From positions 4,960,001 to 5,024,000 of the forward strand of contig NC_087104.1 of the NCBI RefSeq assembly GCF_963855985.1: a stretch of 64,000 nucleotides of DNA. Direction: 5' to 3'. The notes beneath the pieces were generated by a model. That model made no database searches. It was not told the DNA's origin and saw nothing but the letters and a program-made list of their open reading frames with translations. Below, piece after piece: positions 1 through 10,566 of the stretch (the first letter of the stretch is position 1; each line of letters begins with the position of its first letter). Source of the DNA: Ostrinia nubilalis. Taxonomy: Eukaryota; Arthropoda; Insecta; Lepidoptera; Crambidae. Position numbers and translations under genes: made by a program.

Positions 1-1
1 T

Positions 2-769
2 TTGAACAAAATGTTGGGTTTTGCTGAAGATTATGAAAAAATCATAATGAACTGTAAACATGAGCTAGTGCTGTTGCGAAGCAATACAAATCTCAACGCT
101 TTGAAGTTAAACTCGGGTGAAGTTGTAGAAGATATATTAATTAATAAAATTGTTTGGCGGGTTCCTCATATTAAAGTATCAGACCGTGAAAGAATCAATC
201 TATTAAAACATTTGGAAAAAGATCGAGCTATCACTTTAGCATTCCGCAATTGGGACTTATACGAATATCCTTTATTGCCAAAAACACGTAAACATACGTG
301 GTCCATCAAAACATCATCTCAATTGGAAAAACCGCGATATGTTATTATAGCTCTACAAACAAATAGAAAACATAGGAGTGATTTGTCAATGGCCGAGTTT
401 GATCATTGTCATGTGCGTGACATAAGAGTTTTTTTAAACTCATCATATTATCCATATGAAGGGCTAAATGTTAGTTTCTCAGAAGATAAGATTACTTTAT
501 TATACGAACAGTACGCAAGATTTCAACAGTCTTATCACGGACGTCGACCAGAGCCGTTGATGAGTTTGAAGGAATTCAGAGACGTAGCTCCTTTATTTGT
601 GATTGACTGCTCACGTCAACACGAAACATTAAAAGGTTCCATTGATGTAAGAGTTGAAATAGAGTCAGATCAAGAAATTCCTGACCAAACGGCTGCTTAC
701 TGTTTACTATTAAACGATTGCATATTTGAGTATAAGCCTTTGAGTAATATTGTCAAAAAAATATCATGA
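2..769 (+). CDS. Double-jelly-roll capsid protein homologue, C-terminal part
   Basis: The frame is open to the left edge, so the N-terminus is missing; an internal ATG lies at 11. The 255 visible residues look like the C-terminal half of the double-jelly-roll capsid-like proteins found in insect genomes beside PolB genes. Recognisable stretches are IVWRVPH near residue 50, FRNWDLYEYPLLP near 80, LEKPRYVIIALQTNRK near 108 and FVIDCSRQ near 200. Proteins of this family build the icosahedral shell. There is no intron and no internal stop. The stop codon overlaps the next start as ATGA, a compact virus-like arrangement. The identification is from family memory. Confidence 0.78.
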   Translation: MNKMLGFAEDYEKIIMNCKHELVLLRSNTNLNALKLNSGEVVEDILINKIVWRVPHIKVSDRERINLLKHLEKDRAITLAFRNWDLYEYPLLPKTRKHTWSIKTSSQLEKPRYVIIALQTNRKHRSDLSMAEFDHCHVRDIRVFLNSSYYPYEGLNVSFSEDKITLLYEQYARFQQSYHGRRPEPLMSLKEFRDVAPLFVIDCSRQHETLKGSIDVRVEIESDQEIPDQTAAYCLLLNDCIFEYKPLSNIVKKIS

Positions 770-1260
770 ACTGTAACACAATATTCTTGGATTTGCAAGG
801 ATTTAAAGATAAACATAATAAATTTATAATCAAAGAATTAGCTTTAGCTACTCAACAACATACAGAAATATTTTTAATAAAACCACCATATCCTTTTTTT
901 GCGCTAACTGATGAAGAGAAGCGACATGTGAGGTGGATAGAAAAGAATAGAGGACATCGTTGGAGCGAAGGCATCATTGACTATAGAGAATTCCACAGAA
1001 TTATAAAACCTCATTTGAAAAATAAGAAAATTATTGTAAAGGGCGAGGAAAAAATTAAGTGGGTCAAAGAATTGAGTGAGCATGAAAATGTACTAGACAT
1101 TAGCAATCAAAATATTCCTAATTTAAAATGCCTTCATGAACTTTATTCTAAAGATAGTTTTAAAAATTGTTTAAGTCATAGAAATATTAAATGCTGCGCT
1201 TTAAAAAATGTTCTGTGTATTAAAAAATGGTGTGTAGACAATAATTTACATTTTGAATAA
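766..1260 (+). CDS. Uncharacterised companion of the capsid gene
   Basis: The start ATG at 766 shares the ATGA overlap with the capsid stop, so both are probably read from one transcript. The product is 164 residues, lysine-rich and without signal peptide or membrane segment. It starts with a hydrophobic strand (NTIFLDLQGF) followed by a helix-like stretch (FIIKELALATQQ), an order reminiscent of RNase H-fold exonucleases. The expected acidic catalytic pair is not clear, so a nuclease role is only a guess. Two cysteine pairs (CC and a later C) sit near the C-terminus. Similar short proteins accompany this capsid type in other insect elements as far as I recall. Role unknown. Confidence 0.7.
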   Translation: MNCNTIFLDLQGFKDKHNKFIIKELALATQQHTEIFLIKPPYPFFALTDEEKRHVRWIEKNRGHRWSEGIIDYREFHRIIKPHLKNKKIIVKGEEKIKWVKELSEHENVLDISNQNIPNLKCLHELYSKDSFKNCLSHRNIKCCALKNVLCIKKWCVDNNLHFE

Positions 1261-1261
1261 A
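1256..1261 (+). terminator. Poly(A) signal AATAAA overlapping the stop codon
   Basis: AATAAA overlaps the TAA stop of the companion gene. A following T-rich tract fits a cleavage region. This economy is typical of viral gene blocks. Confidence 0.4.
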
Positions 1262-1451
1262 AACATGGTGTAAAAAACTTTTGTTTTTTTATTTTATGTG
1301 TAATGTGTACCTATCAAAATTATTACTAACCTACCTATCGAATTAAAAGATTAGACATTATAAAGAAACACATTAATTATGAAATAAACATTTATTTTAT
1401 TTTAACATAATATTACGCTATAATAACATACACTAATAATATTTCAATACA

Positions 1452-1862
1452 TTAATAACTATTATTGTCACTTATTTTCTTACATATTTTTTTTATTACC
1501 GTTTCCGTATCGTCCATTATGTCGTCCAAATCGTCTTTTACAACATATTGTGCACTTAACACTACATTTTCTTCATCGCATTCAATGTTCGATGTATCGG
1601 GTAATTCTCCACTTATATCGATCACTTTTATCTTGATAAGACGAGTCCCCCTCTGATGCTCGTTGTTGATCACGTACGAAGCTCTGCGCAGCCGAGACTT
1701 CTTGCAGCGGTGGCTCCTGCGCCGGGGCTGCCGCTCCCGCGGCACGGGCACGGGCACGGCGGGGCTCGGCTGGTACAGCTCAGGGCAAACTGGCCTGAAC
1801 GCACTAGCAGCTCCAAATGGGTCTTGTGCGTACTGGTTGAACACAATTTCGCAGTCGGACAT
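1452..1862 (-). CDS. Small basic/acidic protein of the Polinton-like element
   Basis: The frame is open further upstream, but the ATG at 1862 (MSDCEIVF) is the likely start, giving 136 residues. The N-terminal third is proline-rich, followed by a strongly basic patch (RERQPRRRSHRCKKSRLRR) that could bind DNA or act as a nuclear signal. The C-terminal third is acidic (DDLDDIMDD). The middle is GC-rich while both ends are AT-rich. It lies downstream of the polymerase in the same orientation. Two overlapping plus-strand frames here exist only because of the GC-rich patch. I do not recognise the family; a virion core or DNA-binding protein is possible. Confidence 0.55.
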   Translation of the reverse strand: MSDCEIVFNQYAQDPFGAASAFRPVCPELYQPSPAVPVPVPRERQPRRRSHRCKKSRLRRASYVINNEHQRGTRLIKIKVIDISGELPDTSNIECDEENVVLSAQYVVKDDLDDIMDDTETVIKKICKKISDNNSY

Positions 1863-2771
1863 TTTCTGTAACAATAAAATAACATAATTATAAAATACGT
1901 TACACACATTATTAGGAAATAGATATTTTTTTAATAACCTTTTAATTTGAATCAAATTATACTTACAATTTTGTGATGCAATTGCACACCGCTTCAACCG
2001 AGCTCGAAAAGTAAATGAATGACAAAAAATATAATAATCTGATCGGATTCTAATTTCTTGCAAACTTAACATTTTTCAAGTCCAGCTACTAGGGTTGTCA
2101 ATCTTTTCCATAACACATTCAATAATAAACAGGTACTGAGAAAGTAACGAAAGATTTACTCGTTTTTATATTGGTTAGGATATAAACATTAATAGTTGTA
2201 ACTACATTTATTTATTTATTTATATTTTAATATCACAAAGTTGGTACATAAGGCATACATCGGGCATTCTCTGCCAGGTAACCTTTGAACTGAACAGAAA
2301 AAAAAAATGTATTCATAACGTCAAAGCGTTGTAAGTAATTATTAGAACCAACATTCTAAAATTTATATCTGACAACCCTATCGCGCTGCAAACATGCTGG
2401 AACTTGCACGGCAATATGACCCCGTTTGTTAACTATTTGCATGATTGCAATTTTTTTACAGGTATGTATTTGTAAAATATTATAATCTAAATGTTTCGTT
2501 AACTAGCAGTTCAGGGTTCGATTCCTAGGTTAAGTTTAGCAATATTTTAAAGTTACATTACATAAAAAGTATTAAATAAAACAACAAACGTATTTTAATC
2601 TAGTTATTTTATTTTATAGGTAATTTACAATTGTGTTAGCCTAGCCTTAAACTAAGCGCTTGCAATCTAATTAAAACATTTACATAATTAAAATATAAAA
2701 TAAACTTAATCTAAATATTGTATTGCATGCCCAATCTATTCATATGAATCTAAGAAACTTATTGTAATTAC
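1863..2771. other. AT-rich spacer of the element
   Basis: No supported gene. It contains a short ATTT repeat near 2,207-2,226. The motif GGGTTCGATTCC near 2,514 resembles a tRNA T-arm but has no matching tRNA body. Confidence 0.5.
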
Positions 2772-5700
2772 CTAAAATAATCTGGATTTATGGCCCCAAG
2801 CCAATGTATCTATATTATTCCTTAATATGATACGTTTATCGTCATTAGATGACAAAACCACTTTATTAACAGATTGAGTAAATATTTGATGTTTGATAGA
2901 TCTAAAAATTATATTTTTCTTGCGAATTATTTTTTTATCCAACAAAGCTTGATTGTAGTCTTTGAAAAACAACTGCTTTACCACGGGATTTTTAATGCCT
3001 TTTGCCTTCTTTATTTCTTTAGTTTTCGTTTTGATACAATATAATTTAGATCTCAGACCAACAAATTCCGTAATAAGTTGTCCGCCTAGTTCGTCTTTAA
3101 ACAAGCCAGGAACCTTTTTGTTTTGACATATTATACCGTAAGAATTATTTTTTTCATAGTTGCTTGTATCAAAATAGGTTTGAAAATTATTTTTAAGGTC
3201 TTTATATACGTCAGTAGTCTTCACAGAGTAAAGGAAACTATCTGTGTCCGTATAACAAAGTTTCAAATTGCTGCCATAAAACGGTTTTATAACAGAATAA
3301 TGAAATTGGTACATGTGGCTTTTTGAAATTTCTAACACCGTAAACCCTATATAAATAGGTTTGTTCAATATAACGGACTCTGGTTTCAATTGAACAGCAA
3401 CAAAATTTTCAGAAAAAATAGTAGAACTATGATAATTTGGTCTCGCTATTAATTGTTCTGCAGTGAATTGTTTTTTTGTTTTATTTTTAGTATCAACCCA
3501 CTTATTGACTAACTTTACATCGAGTCTTTTTTCCGTATCTTCTAAAGTTTTACCGAAAATACTGTTATTTAGCAACTTAAAGAAATCCTGTTCGAAAGTA
3601 GATTTAGCTTTTTGTCGTAATTCTGTATTTAAATCAATGTATTGTTTTAAATAAGGGCTCTGTTTAAATTTTATTACTTTATGAATTTTTTTTAGCTTTA
3701 AACCATGAGTTAAACACGTTTTTAAATGTACATAATGGATAACGTAGTTGAATTTATCGTATAAGTTTGGTATTAGTTTCGAAGCTTTTGAACCGGGTGG
3801 ACAAAATTTTTGAGGGCAAAAGGGTAATTCGTTATGTAAATCGTGTAAATTTTCTGGGTATTCTAAATCTACTTCCAAAATATAGCCTTCCTCAGAATCA
3901 TCGGGTGTCTCAAGGATTTCACGACGATCAAATTCTGAACTATTTAATAGTCTAAATTCCGAATGTGGTAAATACGAACACATTGCATATCCGTACAAAT
4001 TATTACAATCTATGTAAAATAAATAGTTATCCGGAGAAGTCGGTTCGTAATCTGATAAATATTTGTTATTTGCTTTTGCATATCTCGTAGAACAGAGACA
4101 TACTCCTCCGCGAATACCTTTCTGAATTAATCGAATTATTTCCAAGTCCTCGATCAATTCAAGTTTAACGTTCGTTTTAAGAAGCATAGCGTCAAAACTC
4201 AAACTTGGGGCTGTAAGATAGAACGAAGGGTCTAAATTGTAATTTGTCTTACACGTGTGGCGAAACTTTTCAAACACATCTGCTAGTAACAATACATCTG
4301 ATTTCAAATATAAATCTGTGTATTCGCCCAGATTTTTTAAATTAAATTCTTTCCAGACATCATTAGCATGTTTATAATCAGACTCTGAAACAGTAGAATC
4401 ACTTAAACTTGTATAGAAGCACTGTCGAGGAGGCAGTTCCTTTTCATTGTATGACTCCCAGGTGGACATATATTCATATGGGTACACACCTTTCCGTCTT
4501 AACAACTCGAACTTCTCATGTTCAGGAAAGAATTTAAGTAAATGTGCAAAATCTTCTGTATTTAAATTTGAAACTAATTTTTCAAGGCTTGTGCCCAAAA
4601 ATTTAAAGGAGTCTACAAAACGAACCGCCATATGTTTATTGTCATCTGTCGTAAAAAACTTAGTAAATGATATGTAATTTTCTTTATTTTTAGCTATAAC
4701 CTTGATGGGTCCTGATGTTTGTCCCAATTGACAAATAAATAAATGGCTATCGTAGCCCGACAAGTTATGAAAAAATACAGGTACGAATTGCGGTAAACGA
4801 AAATTAAGATTACAGTAAGAATGTGCCGCACCGCGATACTTGCCTGTCAGGTGACAGTGGTCTTTAACTCTATCGTCAAATAATAATTGATTGCACAAAT
4901 AACAATATTTTGTTTTTTGAAACATTTCCACTTCGTAATTTGTTAATTTTTTCATGGGGATTGGATTTTTGTAAAGTTGTAATATTCTTGATACATCTCT
5001 CTTAATATTTTTTATAAAAACTTCAACACAATCTTCACCGCGGTAAGATACGTAACGGTTTAATAAACTATTATAAGAGCAGACAACGTAATAAGCAAAA
5101 GCAGCTGGTATGTGTTTTTGAAACGTTTCGGTACAATTTGAACTCGGACCATCCGGACTGGTTTGCAAAAGGGATTCGAAATCCGCGTATATTACAAACG
5201 GCATATCCTGCATTTTTTCAAAATTCTTAAATTCAATAAGTGTACCACGCTTCGGCAAAATAGTGGTGACACCACCACACACATGAGAATTTAATTTATG
5301 TTCATTCTCAAAAAATATCATACAATCGTCACAAAAATATATTTTGCCGTGATGCTTAGTTATTTGCGATCTCATTAAACGAGTAAGATTTTTTATTAAA
5401 CAATAATGAGAACAATTTCCTCTTTCTATGTACAATAAGTTTATATGGTTTCTTTTTTTATTCTGGGTTCGATATAACGGACCAACAATATTTGTTTTAT
5501 TTTTGAGCCCATAAACATTAACGCTTATACTAGGATTATTTTTTTCAAACGTTTTTATATCGGAAAACCTCACGGGAAACGACATATTATTTACATTCAC
5601 TACGTTTTTAAAATGAGGATAAGAAGAAGTTCGATGCGCATTGTTTTTAGCTGGGAACAACGCAGCTATGACGCTCCACAAGAAACAAAACTCGTCTCTA

Positions 5701-6299
5701 TTTTGAATGTTAATGCACGCACGTTTAAGCTTTATAGCTTTTGGCAAGTCAATAAATTTAGATGCTCGAAGAGGATTATACTTATTGATATTAACTTCCA
5801 AGTGACAATTACGTAAAAATAACCAGCCGCTGTCCCGTTCTTCAAATTCGTCAATTTTAGTTGAAATGATGTCAACTATTTCAGAAAAAATGTCTTGAAA
5901 ATTAAAATTCCTGTGAATGATAATGTTTTCCGTAGCGAAAGACTTTATTTCAGTCTCGTCAGAATCATTGGTTCTCAAATGGAATTCAGCAAACAATTCA
6001 AAGTTCACCTTAATGGTGTCGAAAGTTAACTGGCGCGCGCGGAGCAGCTGCAGGACGCGCGCGCGCAGCCCGCGCAGGAACTCGGCCGGCGGCTGCGCGG
6101 CGCGCTCGGGCTCGTCCGCGCCGTAGCGCAATCGGTACGATGCGATTCGACTACGGAAAGCACTGGCTACTTTTTCTATACCATCACATACTTCAACGGC
6201 TGAGTTATTTTTATGAATCGTACTTCTAAGATGAGCTGAGAAAGCTTTACTTTTGACGGAAATATCACAAACTGAACAGTATATAGATCTGTTCGACAT
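2772..6299 (-). CDS. Protein-primed-type family B DNA polymerase (Polinton/adintovirus group)
   Basis: A single frame of 1,175 codons. A C2H2-like finger sits at residues 8-29 and another CxxC...HxxxC finger near 320. The exonuclease motif YADFES is near 370. Near 480 a DHCHLTGKYRGAAHSYCN stretch matches the zinc-bound endonuclease VII type of fold often fused into these polymerases. Polymerase motifs follow: A (DCNNLYGYAM, about 763), B (NSIFGK, about 908) and C (YTDTDS, about 1,013), all with intact catalytic residues. The element would use it to copy its own genome. An unusual GC-rich patch codes residues about 60-95 (plus strand 6,020-6,120). No stop or frameshift is present, so it may still be functional. 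Confidence 0.9.
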   Translation of the reverse strand: MSNRSIYCSVCDISVKSKAFSAHLRSTIHKNNSAVEVCDGIEKVASAFRSRIASYRLRYGADEPERAAQPPAEFLRGLRARVLQLLRARQLTFDTIKVNFELFAEFHLRTNDSDETEIKSFATENIIIHRNFNFQDIFSEIVDIISTKIDEFEERDSGWLFLRNCHLEVNINKYNPLRASKFIDLPKAIKLKRACINIQNRDEFCFLWSVIAALFPAKNNAHRTSSYPHFKNVVNVNNMSFPVRFSDIKTFEKNNPSISVNVYGLKNKTNIVGPLYRTQNKKRNHINLLYIERGNCSHYCLIKNLTRLMRSQITKHHGKIYFCDDCMIFFENEHKLNSHVCGGVTTILPKRGTLIEFKNFEKMQDMPFVIYADFESLLQTSPDGPSSNCTETFQKHIPAAFAYYVVCSYNSLLNRYVSYRGEDCVEVFIKNIKRDVSRILQLYKNPIPMKKLTNYEVEMFQKTKYCYLCNQLLFDDRVKDHCHLTGKYRGAAHSYCNLNFRLPQFVPVFFHNLSGYDSHLFICQLGQTSGPIKVIAKNKENYISFTKFFTTDDNKHMAVRFVDSFKFLGTSLEKLVSNLNTEDFAHLLKFFPEHEKFELLRRKGVYPYEYMSTWESYNEKELPPRQCFYTSLSDSTVSESDYKHANDVWKEFNLKNLGEYTDLYLKSDVLLLADVFEKFRHTCKTNYNLDPSFYLTAPSLSFDAMLLKTNVKLELIEDLEIIRLIQKGIRGGVCLCSTRYAKANNKYLSDYEPTSPDNYLFYIDCNNLYGYAMCSYLPHSEFRLLNSSEFDRREILETPDDSEEGYILEVDLEYPENLHDLHNELPFCPQKFCPPGSKASKLIPNLYDKFNYVIHYVHLKTCLTHGLKLKKIHKVIKFKQSPYLKQYIDLNTELRQKAKSTFEQDFFKLLNNSIFGKTLEDTEKRLDVKLVNKWVDTKNKTKKQFTAEQLIARPNYHSSTIFSENFVAVQLKPESVILNKPIYIGFTVLEISKSHMYQFHYSVIKPFYGSNLKLCYTDTDSFLYSVKTTDVYKDLKNNFQTYFDTSNYEKNNSYGIICQNKKVPGLFKDELGGQLITEFVGLRSKLYCIKTKTKEIKKAKGIKNPVVKQLFFKDYNQALLDKKIIRKKNIIFRSIKHQIFTQSVNKVVLSSNDDKRIILRNNIDTLAWGHKSRLF

Positions 6300-6483
6300 T
6301 TTTAATATTTAATTTTATGTTACAAATACAAAAGTTACTTAAGAAAAGGGTTGTTATAAATAAAATCAAATAGATTGAGCACTCAGTACGTTATAAAGTA
6401 TAATCAAGTATTTATTATTTCAATAACTTACAACTAAGATACAAATTATAATAAAAACTAAAACTACTCGTACCTAAATCTAC

Positions 6484-7629
6484 CTACTTCCTATTGGGGA
6501 AAAATGTACCTTCCTCAACGAATTCTGCGCGCGCTCTCTTAATAAACTGGCGCAAGAGATTCACTTCCTCAGCGTCAGAATCCGTCTGGTACTTGAGCGC
6601 CAAGACCGATTTCTCCCAGCGATCCTTGGGCGCCACCGAGCGGATGTCCTTGGCGTTGTAGAGCCGCAGCTCCACGAACAGGTCGCCGGGCAGGCTGGCG
6701 GTGCTGCGCAGGTTGCCGTCCGCCACGCGGCGCGTGAGCACGGACTGCAGGCGGCCGGGCGCGGCGCGCGCTCTGCTGGCCTCGACGTCTTCCTCGTCGT
6801 CCAGCTCCAGCTCCCAACCGTCAGCCCGAGCTCGTTTGCGCTTCAACGCTGCAGGTCTCTTCGTCTCTTTGCCGACTCTGAAAAGATCAATCATCGATAA
6901 ATAAATGATAGGTACAACTAACATCTTATAAATTAATTAATATGACGTTTATAATATCTTTACTATCAAACAAAAGAAGATGAATTTAAAGATGGGAGCA
7001 AAATTATCATCCATAAGAGATTTCTAATAAACTTAACTACCAGAACCAATATGTGTAACTCTGTTAAGTATTGCATAATAACTTACCGCTTATGAACTTG
7101 TTCGTCTTCCGAATCGAAGAGATCTTTTTCAAGGCCTGCAGCAGACTTGCGCTTAGACGGTGGGGGCTTCTTTAGTGTCTTTGTACTGAAATTATAACAA
7201 AAATATCTGTTTAATCACAAAGTAATTTTAAATAAACATACAGTAATCATTGGTGATAATACGCGAACTCAAGTTATACGACAGTCAAGCCTAAAATTAC
7301 TTAAACTCACCGTTTGCTAGCATGCTCGTCCTCAGAATCGTAAAACACCGCCTTGCTCGCCTTCCGAGGTCGTTGAATGGGGCGCTCGTCGTCCTCCAAG
7401 TCCTCCCGCTTGCGGGCAGCTCGAGGCTTGGCTTCAATCTTGTTGTAATACTCAATGTCCGACCTAAAGATGATTTAATAAACATAACACACTAAATTAG
7501 CACTCACACAATAAACACAATCAAAGTGAATCAGTAAAAAACTTACGAACATGATTTTTGCAGGGAATCCTCTCGTTGAAGCACAATCACAATACTTTGC
7601 AGGTTCTTGATGAACACGGTATAATAACA
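6484..7629 (-). CDS. Unrecognised spliced nuclear-type gene with DSEDE repeats, 3' four exons
   Basis: Four exons join in phase: 7547-7629, 7311-7463, 7087-7185 and 6484-6877, each with GT/AG ends. They give 242 residues; more exons must lie upstream because the first has no ATG. Exons two and three both end in an acidic-basic box before a donor of phase 2 (DSEDEHASKR and DSEDEQVHKR), so this looks like a duplicated exon. The sequence is rich in KR and DE runs and suggests a nuclear protein. The last exon has a predicted folded region (residues DLFVELRLYNAKDIRSV) and ends FFPNRK. No family was recognised. It neighbours the Polinton-like element but its introns argue for a host gene. Confidence 0.6.
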
Positions 7630-9458
7630 CTGATTTAATTCTTTTTAATGAACTCGGGGTCTCGATTTATACCAAAATTTTGCAAATTCAGACAAAGAAA
7701 TCGTAAACATTTTTGTCGTAAAAGTTAAAAACTTTTAGATAAACTTCAATGCAAAACTGTGAAAATTAACATTGCGAAAAAGGTTTACAAGCACTGCCTA
7801 AAAATGTTCCTTATGATCAGCAAATATAAAATTTTACCAATATTTTAACGAAAAACAAAAGTTTCAATTTACAGCAAAGGTAAGCATGTGTGATCAAAGG
7901 TTAGTTTAGGTACAGTTAGCGTTAATATTTTATTAATAACAACATTTAAGAGTTACTTAATACATAAAAAATTTAGGTAGGTATCTCGTCTTTGAATGTC
8001 AATTGTATTTGACAATCTTGCAAACAAATAACACTTAAGCTAATATTAACACCTAACTTTTGATCGTTAACCTATTTTTGATTGCAAACTGTAGTAACGT
8101 GGAGATTACGGTTTCTGTTTTAGTTGCTTTATAACTTGCTTTCTTAAACTTTTGAAGAACATTTGCGTTAGTATTAGGTCAGGTTATGTTTTTAATGTAA
8201 ACGTAAAAATTTTACACATGTCGTTGCAGGTGACTGTACTTTAACTGTGTTGTTAGTTAAAAATATACGTGAATTGACATTATTTCATAATTAGAGTATT
8301 AGGGTTCCTTGTTGAACACATAAAATTCAAACAGTATCCCGCCCGTCAGTCATTATAATTCCATTTACAATTGATATCTTGTAATAAGTTTGTTTAGATT
8401 TTGTTGTTTACATTTTAATGACTAACATAAAGAATATAACTCAACATAAATACTTTTAATGTTTTAATATCACCTACAACCAGTGCTCACACACCAGAGG
8501 GTTATAAAACTAATGAAATCAAATTATTTTAAATAAAAATTAAATTGTCATAATATGAAATTCGTTTAGTTCTAAAGAGGAAAACAACATGTGCCTGTGG
8601 AATATCTAACAACAGCGTTTATCAAAATGCCTTATTTTATTTGTGTAATATTCTACAGAACCTTTTCTAAAGTAACATTTCATAATTATTCATTATTTAT
8701 AGCATTTTCCCACGGCTTCGCCCGTGTGAAATTTAACTTGTCACAGATCTTTATAAATTATAGCTTATAATGTTATTCTGATGTACCTATAAACAATAAT
8801 ACCTACTGTAAAGTTTCCTCAAAATCCGTTTAGAAGTTTTTGTGTGAAAGAGTAAAACCATCCACACATCCACACAAACATTCGCATTTATAATATTAGT
8901 AGCATTATTTCATACAAGCAACAGCTACCTATAATATCATGTTGCAGTATCCGTCGGGCTGACGCTAATACCAGGGAACCAAGTGCTGACAAATCAAAAA
9001 TGAATCAATTCTATCGTTCATTTGTGTTGCACCAGTGTTATAGTGATCGCCATGGGTTTCGCACTGTCTTGCGAGGTTTCTTTTCTAGGTACTAATTATT
9101 TCGAAACAAGTAGGACGCATAGCACAATGTGTTTAGTATTTGAAACTAAGTTCAGATTATGTTGATACGACCAATCGGGCCTGAACGAGCCACTCCATAG
9201 CGAAAGGTTCCGGTTCAGGGTGCCGACATTTTCTGGCAAAAGTGAGAAGAACGACATGTGCTTGTCCGAACGAAGTATGAAATAAAAGTACGACGAATCG
9301 CGCTAGAATAAACCTTCCGCAATAAACAGGCTAAGCGGTTCCCATCGAGCGTGATCTAAACAGTGAAGTGCAGTTTTGTGAATATTTTGTGTTGTGTTGT
9401 GGATACTGAAGCATAGCTGATTACTGGTGAGTTTTCTGATTATTACAATAAATCGTTT
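7630..9458. other. Intergenic or intronic sequence, 5' exons of the DSEDE gene not found
   Basis: AT-rich, with one SINE-like copy noted separately. A possible exon end with a good donor (CTG|GTGAGT) lies at about 9,427 but it has no in-frame start. Nothing else is supported. Confidence 0.4.
8696..8905 (+). repeat. Diverged lepidopteran SINE-like repeat
   Basis: It starts with 'cccacggcttcgcccgtg' and ends 'cgcatttataatattagtag'. The same head and tail recur at 22.6, 37.0, 45.8 and 49.2 kb. Confidence 0.65.
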
Positions 9459-9556
9459 GGTATGTATTGGGCATGACTAATTCACTTTTTTCGAATGAGC
9501 GATCGAAGAGAGCGAATGGTGAAGAAAAAAGTGAATTAGAATGCCCAATACATACC
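9459..9556. repeat. 98-bp hairpin with nearly perfect arms
   Basis: The left arm from 9459 (ggtatgtattgggcat...) pairs with the right arm ending at 9556 (...atgcccaatacatacc). The arms are about 33 bp with one mismatched patch, and the loop is about 30 bp. It is probably a small MITE inserted next to the eEF1E1-like exons. Confidence 0.65.
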
Positions 9557-9569
9557 TACTCATTTATAC

Positions 9570-9705
9570 AACAACCGGTCCTGCGCTGTCCAAGACCAGC
9601 TACCCCCCGCGAACTTCACTAGATCGTCGGTTCACCTAGCGGGAGGCTTGCCCACACTATTTTGCCCAGCAATGGACGTCATTTGGCTGGAATGAATTAC
9701 TAACT
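9570..9705 (-). repeat. RTE-like LINE 3'-end fragment
   Basis: It contains the 'agatcgtcggttcacctagcg' stretch shared with copies at 38.9, 49.8 and 51.4 kb, which on the coding strand reads as the C-terminal end of a reverse transcriptase frame. Confidence 0.6.
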
Positions 9706-9760
9706 TTAAAAAATGTATGCTTCCAAAAATTTTAAGTTTCCTTTTCTAATTTGTTTTCAG

Positions 9761-10086
9761 GACATCAATAAGGCACTAGAAAAAAACACTTATTTGACTG
9801 GACAGTTCCTAACAGTAGCAGATATAGCAGCTTATTATGTATTATATTCGATACTGGTATGTATATTTTAACTATTATACTACATGGGGAAAGATACATA
9901 ATTTCTGCAAAATTCTCAACTATTTTTTATTTACAGGAACGTTTATCAGTGTCGGAACGTGAATCTCTTCTGCATTTGTGCCGATGGTCCAAACACATTC
10001 AAGCTCAGCCAAGAGTGTGTGCCAGTAAACCACCTCTTCCATTGAATACTTTGACATTGTGTCTGCTTGCACCAGCGGTGCATTGA
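9761..10086 (+). CDS. eEF1E1/AIMP3-like protein, last two exons
   Basis: Exons 9761-9856 and 9937-10086 join in phase 0, with a polypyrimidine AG acceptor before each and a GTATGT donor between. They encode 81 residues of a glutathione-S-transferase C-terminal-like helical domain: YLTGQFLTVADIAAYYVLYS, then LCRWSKHIQAQP. The first motif matches the 'YLTG..FTLADI..Y' signature of eEF1E1 (p18/AIMP3), an accessory protein of the multi-tRNA-synthetase complex that also works in DNA-damage signalling. The N-terminal exons were not found between 7.7 and 9.7 kb, so the gene is either long-introned, rearranged or a partial copy. No TATA or ATG was assigned. Confidence 0.65.
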
Positions 10087-10566
10087 ATGTACTGAATTAT
10101 AAATTATGTGACATTAATTTATTAAATAATTGTATTATTTATATTTGTGTTTTATTGATCCCATCAAAAGCTTCAGTGAGCTTTTTGTATTTCTTTTATG
10201 GATATTTCATTGTACACTAATAAAATTGCAACATCAAAACTAAATCAAAAATATTTTTAACAATTTTATAGCAATTATGTTTTTATAGTAGGAAATTTAT
10301 TCCTATGTCAATGATAAAGGCAAGGCAGCAATGAAATGTAAGCTAGGAAATTTGATTTTGAATACTTAATTGCTATGCTATGTATTCAATCTCAATTTTA
10401 TTGGCAGTAAAAGTTGCACACACAACATAAAGTTGATTGACAGATAACATGATTTTTTACATTTGGTTAGTGTTTTTCGTTTGTGATTGTGTAGGTAAAA
10501 TACCTATTTTATTTCTCTTTATTATTCAAATTCTAACAGAGGTGGCTGAAATATCTCAATTTTCAG

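Larger units (their letters stand above)
1..6299. mobile_element. Endogenous Polinton/adintovirus-like element, left end outside the window
   Basis: Four intronless frames lie together: a capsid-type protein and a companion on the plus strand, converging on a small protein and a family B DNA polymerase on the minus strand. A double-jelly-roll capsid next to a protein-primed-type PolB is the hallmark of Polinton/Maverick and adintovirus elements. No integrase, packaging ATPase or protease is visible, and terminal repeats were not found; the left part lies beyond base 1. The four frames carry no stop codons, which argues for fairly recent integration or continued selection. The right border is placed at the polymerase start because a spliced gene of cellular type begins near 6,480. 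Confidence 0.75.

Noticed and set aside
2510..2535. tRNA T-arm-like GGGTTCGATTCC
   Set aside because: No A-box, acceptor stem or anticodon stem fits around it.
7297..7485. 62-codon minus-strand frame
   Set aside because: It overlaps the 7311-7463 exon in a different frame; the exon frame joins both neighbours in phase.
7628..7671. TATA-like and TCAGT-like pair as a promoter of the DSEDE gene
   Set aside because: The spacing is 40 nt and the TCAG is better explained as an exon acceptor.
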